Shown piece by piece: positions 26,337 to 35,294 of a stretch of DNA of 64,000 nt (position 1 is the stretch's first letter; each line of letters opens with the position of its first letter). Under the pieces are notes generated by a model, which worked only from the letters and a program-made list of their open reading frames with translations, was not told the origin of the DNA and made no database searches. The DNA comes from Fastidiosipila sp963510375 (lineage in GTDB: Bacteria > Bacillota > Clostridia > Saccharofermentanales > Fastidiosipilaceae): the NCBI GenBank assembly GCA_963510375.1, contig CAUPES010000001.1, forward strand, positions 62,001-126,000, written 5' to 3'. The position numbers and the translations under genes were made by a program.

Positions 26337-26783
26337 ATGGAAGATAAAATAACTAGAGATGAAGCATTGCAGATTCTACGTGAAAATAATATACGCAGGA
26401 CAAGTGCTAGAGTTTATATGCTGGAAGCAATGCAGACTGCTGAAGTTCCATTAGATGCTAAAGAAATATTTGATAAAGTTGTGGAAAAGGTAGGAGAAGA
26501 ATCAATTTGGTTAAGTACCATTTATAGAAATCTTGAAGTTTTCGAAGAAAAAGAATTGGTACATCAAGTTAGAATGCCTGAATCTGAGAGTATATATTAT
26601 CACTTGCATGAACAAGAACATAAACATTATGCGATATGTAAAAACTGTCGCAAAGAAATTCATTTGGATTTTTGTTATTTAGACGAGTTATCAGACAGTT
26701 TAGAAAGTCAAGGTTTTACGCCCAAATACCATAGACTAGAAATTTTTGGTTTATGTAAAGACTGTACCAATAAATCAAAATAA
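26337..26783 (+). CDS. Fur-family metal-responsive repressor
   Basis: A 148-residue winged-helix repressor. It has the DNA-binding part (NIRRTSARVYMLEAMQTAEV, WLSTIYRNLEVFEEKELV) and the dimerisation part with the metal-site residues HLHEQEHKHYAICKNC and a second CKDC pair forming the structural zinc site. It could be Zur, Fur or PerR. The neighbouring zinc-type ABC genes favour a Zur-like role, which is inference. The start at 26337 follows AGGAGG by six bases; a TTG one codon earlier is less likely. Confidence 0.9.
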   Translation: MEDKITRDEALQILRENNIRRTSARVYMLEAMQTAEVPLDAKEIFDKVVEKVGEESIWLSTIYRNLEVFEEKELVHQVRMPESESIYYHLHEQEHKHYAICKNCRKEIHLDFCYLDELSDSLESQGFTPKYHRLEIFGLCKDCTNKSK

Positions 26784-26829
26784 ATATTATTACGTCGAAC
26801 TTGCTCGAAAAAATTTATATAATAAAAGA

Positions 26830-26855
26830 AAGTCACGTTTCCTTAAACGTGACTT
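26830..26855 (-). terminator. Terminator of prfC, overlapping its last codons
   Basis: An 11-bp stem AAGTCACGTTT (26830-26840) with AAACGTGACTT (26845-26855), followed on the minus strand by TCTTTTATT. It can also serve the convergent Fur-family gene. Confidence 0.8.
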
Positions 26856-28510
26856 ATATTTTGTCCCTCATTAATTGATGTCAAAATTACACCTTTATTT
26901 TTATCATAAATCCAATTTATAGCCCATTGAGATTCAAAGAGAAGAACTGGGTTGCCCAGGTGATCTTCTACTAATAAAGTACTTGAAGTCATATCTAAAT
27001 CTTCTAGGTCTTTACTTGGCGCATCATCTGCAAATTTAACCCAGCGAGCAAATCGATAGTTTAAGTTACTTTGAACCAATTCAACCTTATACTCATTTTT
27101 TAGTCGCTCACGCAAAACATCGAACTGTAAGACACCAACAACACCTACGACATAAGTTTCGGTACCGATGCTAGGCTCTTTATACATCTGAATAGTACCT
27201 TCCTGTGCTAGTTGAGTCATCCCTTTGATGAATTGTTTACGCTTAAGGCTATCTTTGGCTTGAACTCTAGCAAAGTGTTCAGGTGCAAAACTAGGTATTG
27301 CCTCGAAATTTACTTCAGCACCAGCAGAACATATTGAGTCGCCAATTCTATATATACCGGGATCGTAAATACCAATAATATCGCCAGCGTAGGCTTTATC
27401 TACAGTCTTATGGTCTTGCGCCATAAATTGTTGTGGTTGCTGTAAGCGTATAGTCTTGCTTGAGTTTACATTGACAACCTCCATATCTTTCTCGAACTTT
27501 CCTGAACATATTCTAAGGAAAGCTAGACGATCTCTATGGCCAGGATTCATGTTGGCTTGAATTTTAAAAATGAAACCTCTGAAAGCCTCATCATTAGGAG
27601 AGATTAAACCGTGATCACTCTTACGTGGACTTGGTGAGGGGCTCATTTTTAAGAAGTATTGTAAGAATGTTTCTACACCAAAGTTACTAATAGCAGAACC
27701 AAAGAACATTGGGGTCAATTCACCATTATTAATAAGCTCAAAATCTAAATCATCTCCAGCAATATCGAGCAGCTCAATCTCTTCCATTAAAGTTTCGTGA
27801 TATTCAGCTCCAAGAATTTTGTCCAATTCTGGATCTTCTATTGAGCTCACGCTGACAGTAACTCTACTAGCACCATGATCTTCATTTTCGTCGTTAAATA
27901 ATTCAACTTCTCTAGTTCGACGGTTATATACTCCTTTGAAATCTCCATAAATACCTATTGGCCAGTTGAAAGGAAAGGCAGATATGCCCAAAACCTTTTC
28001 AATCTCATCCATTAATTCAAATGGACTTCTAGCAGCTCTATCCATCTTATTAACAAAAGTAAAGATAGGAATTCCGCGCATTTTACAAACTTGAAAGAGC
28101 TTTATAGTTTGAGGCTCAACACCTTTACCACCGTCAATAAGCATGACCGCAGCATCAGCAGCTGTTAGAGTACGATAAGTATCCTCAGAGAAGTCCTGGT
28201 GTCCTGGGGTATCAAGAATATTTACACAATAACCTTCGTATTCAAATTGCATAACAGAAGAGGTGACAGAGATACCACGTTGCTTCTCAATTTCCATCCA
28301 GTCACTGGTTGCATGTCGATTAGCTTTACGAGCTCTAACAGATCCAGCCTCGTGAATAGCGCCACCATAAAGTAGGAATTTTTCTGTGATTGTAGTTTTA
28401 CCAGCATCAGGGTGAGAGATAATAGCAAAAGTACGTCGCCTGTCAATTTCTTTATTTAATTCTTGTTTTAGTTTATTATTCTTTTTTTGTTCGTTTAATT
28501 CAGAAGTCAT
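26843..28510 (-). CDS. prfC: Peptide chain release factor 3
   Basis: A ribosome-dependent GTPase that recycles RF1/RF2 after termination. It has 555 residues, slightly longer than the E. coli protein at its N-terminus (about 20 charged residues before RRRTFAIISHPDAGKTT). G1 is HPDAGKTT, G3 is DTPGHQDF and G4 is NKMD. The RF3-specific segment SDWMEIEKQRGISVTSSVMQ is present. The terminator hairpin overlaps the stop codon. The gene appears monocistronic, with its start preceded by AGAGGA. Confidence 0.95.
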   Translation of the reverse strand: MTSELNEQKKNNKLKQELNKEIDRRRTFAIISHPDAGKTTITEKFLLYGGAIHEAGSVRARKANRHATSDWMEIEKQRGISVTSSVMQFEYEGYCVNILDTPGHQDFSEDTYRTLTAADAAVMLIDGGKGVEPQTIKLFQVCKMRGIPIFTFVNKMDRAARSPFELMDEIEKVLGISAFPFNWPIGIYGDFKGVYNRRTREVELFNDENEDHGASRVTVSVSSIEDPELDKILGAEYHETLMEEIELLDIAGDDLDFELINNGELTPMFFGSAISNFGVETFLQYFLKMSPSPSPRKSDHGLISPNDEAFRGFIFKIQANMNPGHRDRLAFLRICSGKFEKDMEVVNVNSSKTIRLQQPQQFMAQDHKTVDKAYAGDIIGIYDPGIYRIGDSICSAGAEVNFEAIPSFAPEHFARVQAKDSLKRKQFIKGMTQLAQEGTIQMYKEPSIGTETYVVGVVGVLQFDVLRERLKNEYKVELVQSNLNYRFARWVKFADDAPSKDLEDLDMTSSTLLVEDHLGNPVLLFESQWAINWIYDKNKGVILTSINEGQNISHV

Positions 28511-28572
28511 TTTTATCCTCTTTATTATTTATAATTTAAATTCTAAGCTATTATAACCATTAAGGGCTATTT

Positions 28573-28601
28573 TTTACTAATTCTATCAAAAGTACTATAA
28601 T
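28573..28601 (+). promoter_or_regulatory. Candidate promoter of the YebC-family gene
   Basis: TTTACT (28573-28578) and TATAAT (28596-28601) with a 17-base spacer, about 90 bases upstream of the start codon. Confidence 0.5.
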
Positions 28602-28689
28602 AGAGTAAATTAAATTAAATTCAATAACTTTAGTTATTCTAATAAACTCAGCTAAAAATTAAGAGAAAAATAGTTAAGGAGAGGTGTAT

Positions 28690-29433
28690 ATGGCAGGGCA
28701 TTCAAAGTGGAATAATATTAAAAGAAGAAAAGGTGCACAAGACGCCAAAAAAGGTAAAATTTTCACCAAGATGGGTCGTGAGATACAGGTAGCAGTCAAA
28801 GAGGGTGGAGCCAATCCAGACCAAAACAAAAGACTAGCTGATGCTATTGAAAAGGCCAAATCCTACAATATGCCAAATGACTCAATTAAAAGAAGTATTA
28901 AAAGAGCAAGTGATGCAGGTAATACTGAAGATTTTGAAGCTATAACATACGAAGGTTATGGACCTAATGGCGTAGCAGTAATTGTTAATGCTTTGACTGA
29001 TAATAGAAATAGAACAGCAGGCAATATACGTCATATATTTAGTAAATATAATGGTAATCTAGGTCAAAATGGTAGTGTCAGTTTCTTATTTGAGGAGAAA
29101 GGTGAGATTTACTTAGAAACTGAAAATCTTGATGATGAAGAATTAATGATGCTAGCTTTGGAAGCTGGAGCAGAAGATATTAATAAAGTTGATGAGGCTT
29201 ACTTAGTTGTTACAAGTCCAGATAACTATGCAGAGGTAAAAAGTACTTTGTCTGCTGCTGATTTGAAAATTGTCGAGAGCAGTGTCGGTCCTGTAGCAAT
29301 GACAACTGTTGAATTAGATGATTCTGATGCTGAAACTATGCAAAAATTAATTGATGATCTTGAAGATGATGATGACGTCCAAGATGTCTACCATAACTGG
29401 GAGCAAGATGAAGAGGAAGAATCTGAAGTATAG
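28690..29433 (+). CDS. YebC/PmpR family protein
   Basis: A 247-residue protein of the TACO1/YebC family. The invariant N-terminus MAGHSKWNNIKRRKGAQDAK is intact, along with GGANPDQNKRLADAIEKAKS and YEGYGPNGVAVIV. Family members have been reported as transcriptional regulators and, more recently, as ribosome-associated factors that ease translation of proline-rich stretches; the sequence cannot choose between these. The ATG at 28690 follows AAGGAGAGG, so the GTG two codons earlier is unlikely. The C-terminus is a highly acidic tail. Confidence 0.95.
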   Translation: MAGHSKWNNIKRRKGAQDAKKGKIFTKMGREIQVAVKEGGANPDQNKRLADAIEKAKSYNMPNDSIKRSIKRASDAGNTEDFEAITYEGYGPNGVAVIVNALTDNRNRTAGNIRHIFSKYNGNLGQNGSVSFLFEEKGEIYLETENLDDEELMMLALEAGAEDINKVDEAYLVVTSPDNYAEVKSTLSAADLKIVESSVGPVAMTTVELDDSDAETMQKLIDDLEDDDDVQDVYHNWEQDEEEESEV

Positions 29434-29522
29434 AAAACCTTACAATTATTTATTTATTGTAGATATTTAAAAAACTTCAATTGAAAGCTATATTAAATTA
29501 TTTCTGAAAATGGAGACTCGAA

Positions 29523-30854
29523 GTGGCAAAAAATAAAATTAGAAATATAAATTCTCAGCAGAAAGAAAGAAAATTTGATAATTTATATCAAGTTTTTTTG
29601 TCACATAATGATGTGATTTCGGAACAAGAATTAGATATAGCTCTGGACAAAAATAGAAACAATAGTAGTCCAAGCAGAGTTTTTAGTAACTACAGTAATA
29701 AAAAGCCTGTTAATAAAATTGTAGAAAAAAATGACTTTAAAGAGGAAGTACAAACACAACATGAAATTTCACATAAAACAAAGAAAAGGTCTTTGAGAAA
29801 CTTAAGAAACGTTTTTTTAGGACATAAGGATAAAAACTCTAAAAAAGAAATTCCAGAGGATAGAAGGGAAAAATTTTTCTCTGCAATAAACTCTTTTAAT
29901 CCTTTAACAAATATCGGCAATGAATTTTCACAAAGATTTAATCAGAAAACATCAGTTGAAAATGATTTGAAAAGTGAGCTGTTTAAGATTAATGTAATTG
30001 CCTTTGTAGGTCCAGCTGGAACTGGTAAGTCATCACGCGCTAACGAATTGGCAAAACGAAGAAATATTGAACTGTTAATTGATGATGGTTTGCTAATAGA
30101 TTCTGGAAGAATTAAAGCTGGATCAACTGCTAAAAAAGCAGAAACTAAACTAGAATCTGTGCGTCAAGCTTTATTTATGGATGAGAGTGCGGCAATGAGT
30201 ATGAGAAGAAGCTTGGCAGACCTGAAGCCTCAACGACTGATGATCTTGGGGACATCAGATAAAATGATATTAAAGATCTGTGAAAATCTTTATTTGCCAA
30301 ACCCAGTAGAATATATTCGTATAGGTGATGTTTCTACAAGCGAGGAGCAACGTCAAGCTAAATTAGCTAGAAAAACTCAAGGCAGCCATGCTATTCCTGT
30401 TACTAGCATGGAGATTAAACATGAATTTAGTGGATCATTTTTTGACCCTATTAAAATTTGGAGAAAACGCTTTGGTGAATTTGATAGAGTCGCTGAATAT
30501 TCAGAAAGAACAATTGTTAGACCTACTTTTAGTACTGTCGGTGTAAACGTAATGACAGATGAAGCTATAGCCTCGATGGTCAAAATAATAACAAAAGGTA
30601 TTGCTGGCTTAGCTGAGGTTTTAGACGTGGAAGCTATAACAAATCCTTATGGAGCAATATTAAATTTAGAAATAAGCTTGTTTTATGGTTATAACGCCCA
30701 GGAAGTTATGCTGCAAGTTCAAGATGTTCTCATTGAGCAGATTGAGTATTATACGGCAATAAATATTTTGAGCGTAAACATGAGTTGTCGCAGGGTTGTG
30801 CATGTGAAAGGAAGAGAATGGCTAGAAAAGAACAAATCTATACAATTCCAGTGA
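29523..30854 (+). CDS. P-loop NTPase fused to an Asp23-like domain
   Basis: A 443-residue protein. Residues 1-150 are basic and low-complexity. A P-loop VGPAGTGKSS lies at residues 162-171 and is followed by LIDDGLLIDSGRI and a strand RLMILGTSDK, giving a short NTPase domain. Residues about 345-435 (VNVMTDEAIASMVKIITKGI, then YGYNAQEVMLQVQDVLIEQI) match the Asp23/DUF322 alkaline-shock fold. It starts at a GTG preceded by GGAG. It overlaps the next gene by 37 bases and leads a four-gene run. The role is unknown; Asp23 proteins act near the cell envelope in some Firmicutes. Confidence 0.75.
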   Translation: MAKNKIRNINSQQKERKFDNLYQVFLSHNDVISEQELDIALDKNRNNSSPSRVFSNYSNKKPVNKIVEKNDFKEEVQTQHEISHKTKKRSLRNLRNVFLGHKDKNSKKEIPEDRREKFFSAINSFNPLTNIGNEFSQRFNQKTSVENDLKSELFKINVIAFVGPAGTGKSSRANELAKRRNIELLIDDGLLIDSGRIKAGSTAKKAETKLESVRQALFMDESAAMSMRRSLADLKPQRLMILGTSDKMILKICENLYLPNPVEYIRIGDVSTSEEQRQAKLARKTQGSHAIPVTSMEIKHEFSGSFFDPIKIWRKRFGEFDRVAEYSERTIVRPTFSTVGVNVMTDEAIASMVKIITKGIAGLAEVLDVEAITNPYGAILNLEISLFYGYNAQEVMLQVQDVLIEQIEYYTAINILSVNMSCRRVVHVKGREWLEKNKSIQFQ

Positions 30855-31579
30855 ATGATGCTTTTGATCAATTTAAGCTTTGTCCTATTTGTGAATTGAG
30901 AGAAAAAAGAACAGAGAGTTTGATTGAATATTATTTAGGACCATCATTAATGGAGCCTGATAATAGGGTAGAAACCAATGAAAAAGGTTTCTGTAATGAT
31001 CACTATTCAAGGCTTTATAATTCTCAGAATAACAGATTAGGTTTAGGTTTAATTACTCATACTTATATGTTAGAACAATATAAAGAATTACAGAAGATCC
31101 TGAAAGATAGTCATACTAATGAATCCTCATTCTTTAGTTTAAGGAGGAGTAATAAAGATAGTCTAATTAATGCATCTGAAAAGGTTTTGGATATTGTTAA
31201 TAGCTGTGCGCTTTGTGATAAATTGAAGCACACAATGAAGAATTATATTGATGTTATTTTTTATCAATTCCAGACTGAAAAGGAATTTAGAGAAAAGTTT
31301 AATCAAATTCAAATGTTTTGCTTACCAGATATGGCTATGTTATTAAACTTTGCAGCAGAATATTTGAAACAAGATGAGAGGTCTGCTTTTGTAAACATGT
31401 TAGAGAATATTAATTTGAAAAAATATAAGGATCTAGCTGATGAAGTAGAATGGTTTACTCTTAAGTTTGACTACAGATATAAGGACAGATCATGGGGCAA
31501 TAGTAAGACTTCTATTCCAAGGGCAATTAACACTAATACAGGCTTAGCTCCGTTGGAAAGAGAGGGATTAGATGACTAA
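30818..31579 (+). CDS. Cysteine-pair protein resembling the DUF6062 family
   Basis: A 253-residue cytosolic protein. It has paired cysteines near the N-terminus (LCPICEL) and a later Cys-Asn-Asp-His (FCNDHYSRL), then SCALCDKLKH and FCLPDMAMLL, a spacing typical of a metal-binding fold. It resembles the DUF6062-type clostridial proteins; that is pattern recall, not a confirmed match. I use the ATG at 30818 after AAAGGAAGAG. It overlaps the NTPase-Asp23 gene before it and the next gene by eight bases, so all are probably one operon. Confidence 0.7.
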   Translation: MARKEQIYTIPVNDAFDQFKLCPICELREKRTESLIEYYLGPSLMEPDNRVETNEKGFCNDHYSRLYNSQNNRLGLGLITHTYMLEQYKELQKILKDSHTNESSFFSLRRSNKDSLINASEKVLDIVNSCALCDKLKHTMKNYIDVIFYQFQTEKEFREKFNQIQMFCLPDMAMLLNFAAEYLKQDERSAFVNMLENINLKKYKDLADEVEWFTLKFDYRYKDRSWGNSKTSIPRAINTNTGLAPLEREGLDD

Positions 31580-32057
31580 AACTCAAGTTACTAATGTCAA
31601 AGCTAAGGAAGTAATTTTAGATAATTATGCTTATTTTATTGAAGAGAGCGATTTCCTTTTGGAAAATGAAGAAAATTACGGCGGCAAAAAGTTATTCTAT
31701 TGTAATAAAAATTTTATCGGAGCAATTCAAGTAGAAGAGAATGAGAGAATACTTAAGCAATTAATCAAAGATCTAGTAAGTTTTGCAAAAATAGATAATA
31801 TTAATATTAGATTTTTATTTGTAAGCGAGGCAGTTAAACTTTTTGATTTTATTGAGTCAGAATTTGTTCTTGATAATAATAAAAATGAAGAGATGAAGGC
31901 TGATGTAAAGTTTTATTTTGCTGAGGAATCATTGGAAAACTACTGCGAGAAAAATATATCTGTTAAGTCTAATATGAAGAGTGAGAATATTGAAGTTTTA
32001 AATAACAAAGCTATTGCTAGTTTGATAATGGTTTCTGATGTTGTAACTTTAACTTAG
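31572..32057 (+). CDS. Hypothetical protein in the NTPase-Asp23 operon
   Basis: A 161-residue acidic protein that I do not recognise. It has alternating strands and helices with no signal peptide or membrane segment (for example NKNFIGAIQVEENERILKQ, INIRFLFVSEAVKLF). It begins within the last codons of the preceding gene, indicating translational coupling. Its fold may be acetyltransferase-like or an unrelated alpha/beta fold; the sequence does not decide. It is followed by a 177-base gap with a TATAAT at 32072-32077. Confidence 0.65.
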   Translation: MTKTQVTNVKAKEVILDNYAYFIEESDFLLENEENYGGKKLFYCNKNFIGAIQVEENERILKQLIKDLVSFAKIDNINIRFLFVSEAVKLFDFIESEFVLDNNKNEEMKADVKFYFAEESLENYCEKNISVKSNMKSENIEVLNNKAIASLIMVSDVVTLT

Positions 32058-32234
32058 GTAAGTAACTGTGTTATAATAATAGTCGTAATTTGTTTTGTTC
32101 TAATAATTATTTCGAGATAAATATTGTGTGGTTTATGTAATTAATAAGCACTAATCATTCCGCTAGTTGCGGTCTCGATTTAAGTATTTTGAAACATTTG
32201 TATGAGTATTTATATCTGAATTGGGAGGTGGAAT

Positions 32235-32588
32235 GTGAGCAAAAAAAATCAAACATCTTTAATAGATTTGGCAGATCCTAATAATTCTTCTGCAGATGTT
32301 TTGAGAAAATTAAAAATCCAATTAATGACTATAAGTAGAATGAAAATTCCTAAGATAAAAATACATCATGGTCATGGTTTAAGTGCAGATGGTGATAATA
32401 TTAGAAATATAGTTAGAGCAGAATTATTGGAACAAGCTCGCAAAGAAAGAATCAAAGCTTTTTGCCCTGGAGAAGTTTTTGGTCCGTTCGAAAAGGAAGG
32501 CAGAAAAATTGTCGAAGTAAATCCTAGTTTTAGGGATGATGAAGACTGGACTAAGAGCAATTCAGAAATTACTTTAGTTGCGCTTTAA
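32235..32588 (+). CDS. Small Smr-domain-like protein
   Basis: A 117-residue protein starting at GTG after GGGAGGTGG. The segment IPKIKIHHGHGLSADGDNIR followed by about 60 residues (NIVRAELLEQ...GPFEKEGRKIVEVNP) resembles the Smr domain, whose HGxG loop and closing beta strands are recognisable (HGHGLSADG; KSNSEITLVAL at the end). Smr domains have nuclease or nucleic-acid-binding roles when fused to MutS2, but stand-alone versions are poorly understood. It is set off from the operon before it by a 177-base gap and followed by a terminator. Confidence 0.65.
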   Translation: MSKKNQTSLIDLADPNNSSADVLRKLKIQLMTISRMKIPKIKIHHGHGLSADGDNIRNIVRAELLEQARKERIKAFCPGEVFGPFEKEGRKIVEVNPSFRDDEDWTKSNSEITLVAL

Positions 32589-32621
32589 TTTTATATTTTT
32601 CGTTTGAAAAAATATGTTTTT

Positions 32622-32666
32622 AACCTGAATAAACTGAAATTACTTTATTCAGGTTTTATTTTATTT
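32622..32666 (+). terminator. Terminator after the Smr-like gene
   Basis: A perfect 12-bp stem AACCTGAATAAA (32622-32633) with TTTATTCAGGTT (32644-32655), followed by a T-rich tract. Confidence 0.85.
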
Positions 32667-32750
32667 TAATTTGTGAATATTAATATATAATATGATGCAG
32701 TAATATTGGTGTATTAAACTAATAAATTTTATGTAAGGGTGGTTTTCCAA

Positions 32751-33542
32751 ATGCTAGAAATTAAAAATTTAAATAAAAGATATTCTAAAGTTTATGCAAA
32801 TAAAGATATAAATGTGACAATTCCTGATAATTCGGTAACACTGCTAGTTGGCCCTAATGGTGCTGGTAAGTCTACTTTAATCAAAAGTATTATGGGTTTG
32901 TTGAGTTATGATGGTGAAATAATAATAGATGGCTACAGTAATAAGTCAGTGGAAGGTAGAGAATTAATTGCCTATATACCAGAATTACCTCACTTATATG
33001 AAATTTTAACTGTAGATGAACATTTGGAATTTATTGCCAGAGTTTATAAATTAGAAAATTGGCGAGACCGTGCAGATGCTTTGCTTAGACGATTAGATAT
33101 GTACGAAAACAAGGATAAAATGGGTTCTGAATTATCTAAAGGTATGCAACAAAAACTCAATATTATGGTCGCTCTTTTGCCAAAGCCAAAATTTGTTTTG
33201 CTGGACGAACCAATGATAGGTCTTGACCCTAGGGCTATTGTTGAACTTAAACATATGATTGCGGAGCTTAAAGCAGAAGGAACCTCCTTACTAATTTCTA
33301 CACATATTTTAGATACAGTTGATGAGATTTGGGATAAAGTCCTGATAATGACAGAAGGAAGTATCGTTGCAGTAGCTGATAAAGAACAATTAGATGAAAA
33401 CAATGAAACACTGGAAGAGTTATTTTTCCGTGTCACTGACCTGGACCATACTGATATAAAAGTTACTACCGATGTAGAGGATTATCAAAACTTAGAAGCA
33501 GAAAACAATTCTGAATCTAGTAAAAATGAGGATAACAAATAG
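32751..33542 (+). CDS. ABC transporter ATP-binding protein
   Basis: A 263-residue ATPase. Walker A is GPNGAGKST, the signature is ELSKGMQQKL (an LSKGMQQ variant seen in exporters such as YtrB/EcsA types), and Walker B is FVLLDEPM. The Walker B context IGLDPRAIVELK is standard. The acidic C-terminal tail is unusual in length. It is followed 14 bases later by its membrane partner, so the pair forms one exporter. The substrate cannot be told. I use the ATG at 32751, following GGGTGG. Confidence 0.9.
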   Translation: MLEIKNLNKRYSKVYANKDINVTIPDNSVTLLVGPNGAGKSTLIKSIMGLLSYDGEIIIDGYSNKSVEGRELIAYIPELPHLYEILTVDEHLEFIARVYKLENWRDRADALLRRLDMYENKDKMGSELSKGMQQKLNIMVALLPKPKFVLLDEPMIGLDPRAIVELKHMIAELKAEGTSLLISTHILDTVDEIWDKVLIMTEGSIVAVADKEQLDENNETLEELFFRVTDLDHTDIKVTTDVEDYQNLEAENNSESSKNEDNK

Positions 33543-33556
33543 ATATAGGGGTCAAG

Positions 33557-35200
33557 ATGAGAGCGATAATTTATTTGTATAGAAAAAAAGCTATAGGTTG
33601 GTTAAGAAATAGTCTGAAGCATCCATCTCAACTCATAAGCTTAGTTTTTGTTGTTGGTATTATGGTATTGAGTATTTTAAACGCAAAAAATACTCAGCTT
33701 TATGATATGTTTTCCAAAGAAGGTGGAGCAGCAGCTGATCAAGCAACTATAAGTTTAGTAAATAATTACATAACTATTGGTATTTGGGCAATTGTGGCAA
33801 CTACGATATTAATAAGTCTATTTAATGCAGCCAAGAAAGGCGTAGCTCAATATTCAATGGCAGATGTTCAGTTCATTATGACAGCACCTTTCAAGACACA
33901 GAACGTATTATTGTATGGAATGGTAAATAAGCTTCTGGGGACTTTATTCTTTGGTATATTTATAGTTTATTTGGCACCACAACTTAAAGCGGTAGGCTTC
34001 CAAGATTCAAGATTAGGATTTTTCGTTTTTGGAATTATTCTGATATTGATTTGTGTTCAAGCTTGGAAACAAGTTATATATGTTCTGTGTACTAACAATA
34101 AAAAATTAAACAAAGTCTTGAAAATATCAATCTTAACTCTTGCTGTTTTAATTTTAGGGGCTGGTCTGGCTTATTTCTTTTTAGCTAATGGTACAACTGA
34201 AGGACTAGCAGATATACTATCAAATAATATATTAATTAGATATTTTCCATTATTTGGATGGGCAGCTAATTTTATTGTAATTGCTTTTAAAGGTGACTTA
34301 ATAAACCTAATCTTGCCTGCAATTTTATTAATAGCCTCTGCAGTATTAGCAGTGGTCTACACATATAGTGTTGATGTTGATTTCTATGAGGATGCTACTA
34401 ATGCAGCAAAAGAAGTAGCCGATCTTCAAGAAAAAGTTAAAAACAATAAAACAGGTATAATGGTTAACTATAATAAGAAGCATAAAGTTAGAGATAAAGG
34501 CTTGAACGGTGGTCGAGGTGAGAGTTCATTCTTATTCTTACACCTTGTTGAAATACGCAGAAAGAAACCCTACTATGTTGGAATTTCTACATTAATCTAT
34601 ACAGTAATTGCTGTAGTATTGTATTTCTTGTTAAATGAAGAAGTAACAATAGGGTCTGAAATAAATAGAGAAACCGTATTATTTATTTATATGGGTGCTT
34701 GTGCATATTTCATGTACTTTTTAAGTATGGCAAATCCTGTGCTTTCAGATATGACTCAACCTTATTTCTATTACTTACCAGGAAAATCATATATGAAGGT
34801 AATATATTCAAGTTTGACTCCCGTTATTTATACATTAATTGACGTTTTACCAGCAATGATTATTTTATTCTCTTTATTCAGAATGAATGTAGTTGTTTTG
34901 CTAAGTGTGTATCTAGCAATTGCAATATTTAACTTTTTCTATATGGGATTGCAAATTTATGTATTTAGTATTACTGGATCATATGAAGGTATTTTAGCTC
35001 AATTTATAATGCCTATTATAATGTTAATTGGTATTGCTCCAGCAGTAGCAGGTATGATATTTACTGCCATATTTGCAATGGAATATGGAGTTTGGTTGTA
35101 CCTCTTAGGTATCTTGGCTGTTATTATATATATACTTTTGTTCTATGCAGGAAGTGTTGCTGTCGGAGCTTGGAGACTTAATAAAGGCATGAGAGAATAG
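33557..35200 (+). CDS. ABC exporter membrane subunit
   Basis: A 547-residue polytopic protein with about twelve hydrophobic segments and a soluble stretch near residues 275-315. It resembles the putative ABC-exporter membrane family (PF16962-like) usually found beside an ATPase like the one just upstream. Examples of hydrophobic segments are LISLVFVVGIMVLSI, VLAVVYTYSVDV and IILFSLFRMNVVVLL. Export substrate unknown. It lies in the same transcription unit as the ATPase and ends at a strong terminator. Confidence 0.85.
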   Translation: MRAIIYLYRKKAIGWLRNSLKHPSQLISLVFVVGIMVLSILNAKNTQLYDMFSKEGGAAADQATISLVNNYITIGIWAIVATTILISLFNAAKKGVAQYSMADVQFIMTAPFKTQNVLLYGMVNKLLGTLFFGIFIVYLAPQLKAVGFQDSRLGFFVFGIILILICVQAWKQVIYVLCTNNKKLNKVLKISILTLAVLILGAGLAYFFLANGTTEGLADILSNNILIRYFPLFGWAANFIVIAFKGDLINLILPAILLIASAVLAVVYTYSVDVDFYEDATNAAKEVADLQEKVKNNKTGIMVNYNKKHKVRDKGLNGGRGESSFLFLHLVEIRRKKPYYVGISTLIYTVIAVVLYFLLNEEVTIGSEINRETVLFIYMGACAYFMYFLSMANPVLSDMTQPYFYYLPGKSYMKVIYSSLTPVIYTLIDVLPAMIILFSLFRMNVVVLLSVYLAIAIFNFFYMGLQIYVFSITGSYEGILAQFIMPIIMLIGIAPAVAGMIFTAIFAMEYGVWLYLLGILAVIIYILLFYAGSVAVGAWRLNKGMRE

Positions 35201-35239
35201 TAAAAGCGCTTTTCGTAGTACAAAAACATAATAAAAATT

Positions 35240-35270
35240 AATGGGTATCATAAACATGATACCCATTCTT
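35240..35270. terminator. Bidirectional terminator between ABC exporter and apt
   Basis: A 12-bp stem AATGGGTATCAT (35240-35251) with ATGATACCCATT (35256-35267), with a 4-base loop. T-rich on the plus side and A-rich before the stem, so it can serve both convergent genes. Confidence 0.8.
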
Positions 35271-35294
35271 ATTTCACATATTATATTAGAAAAA

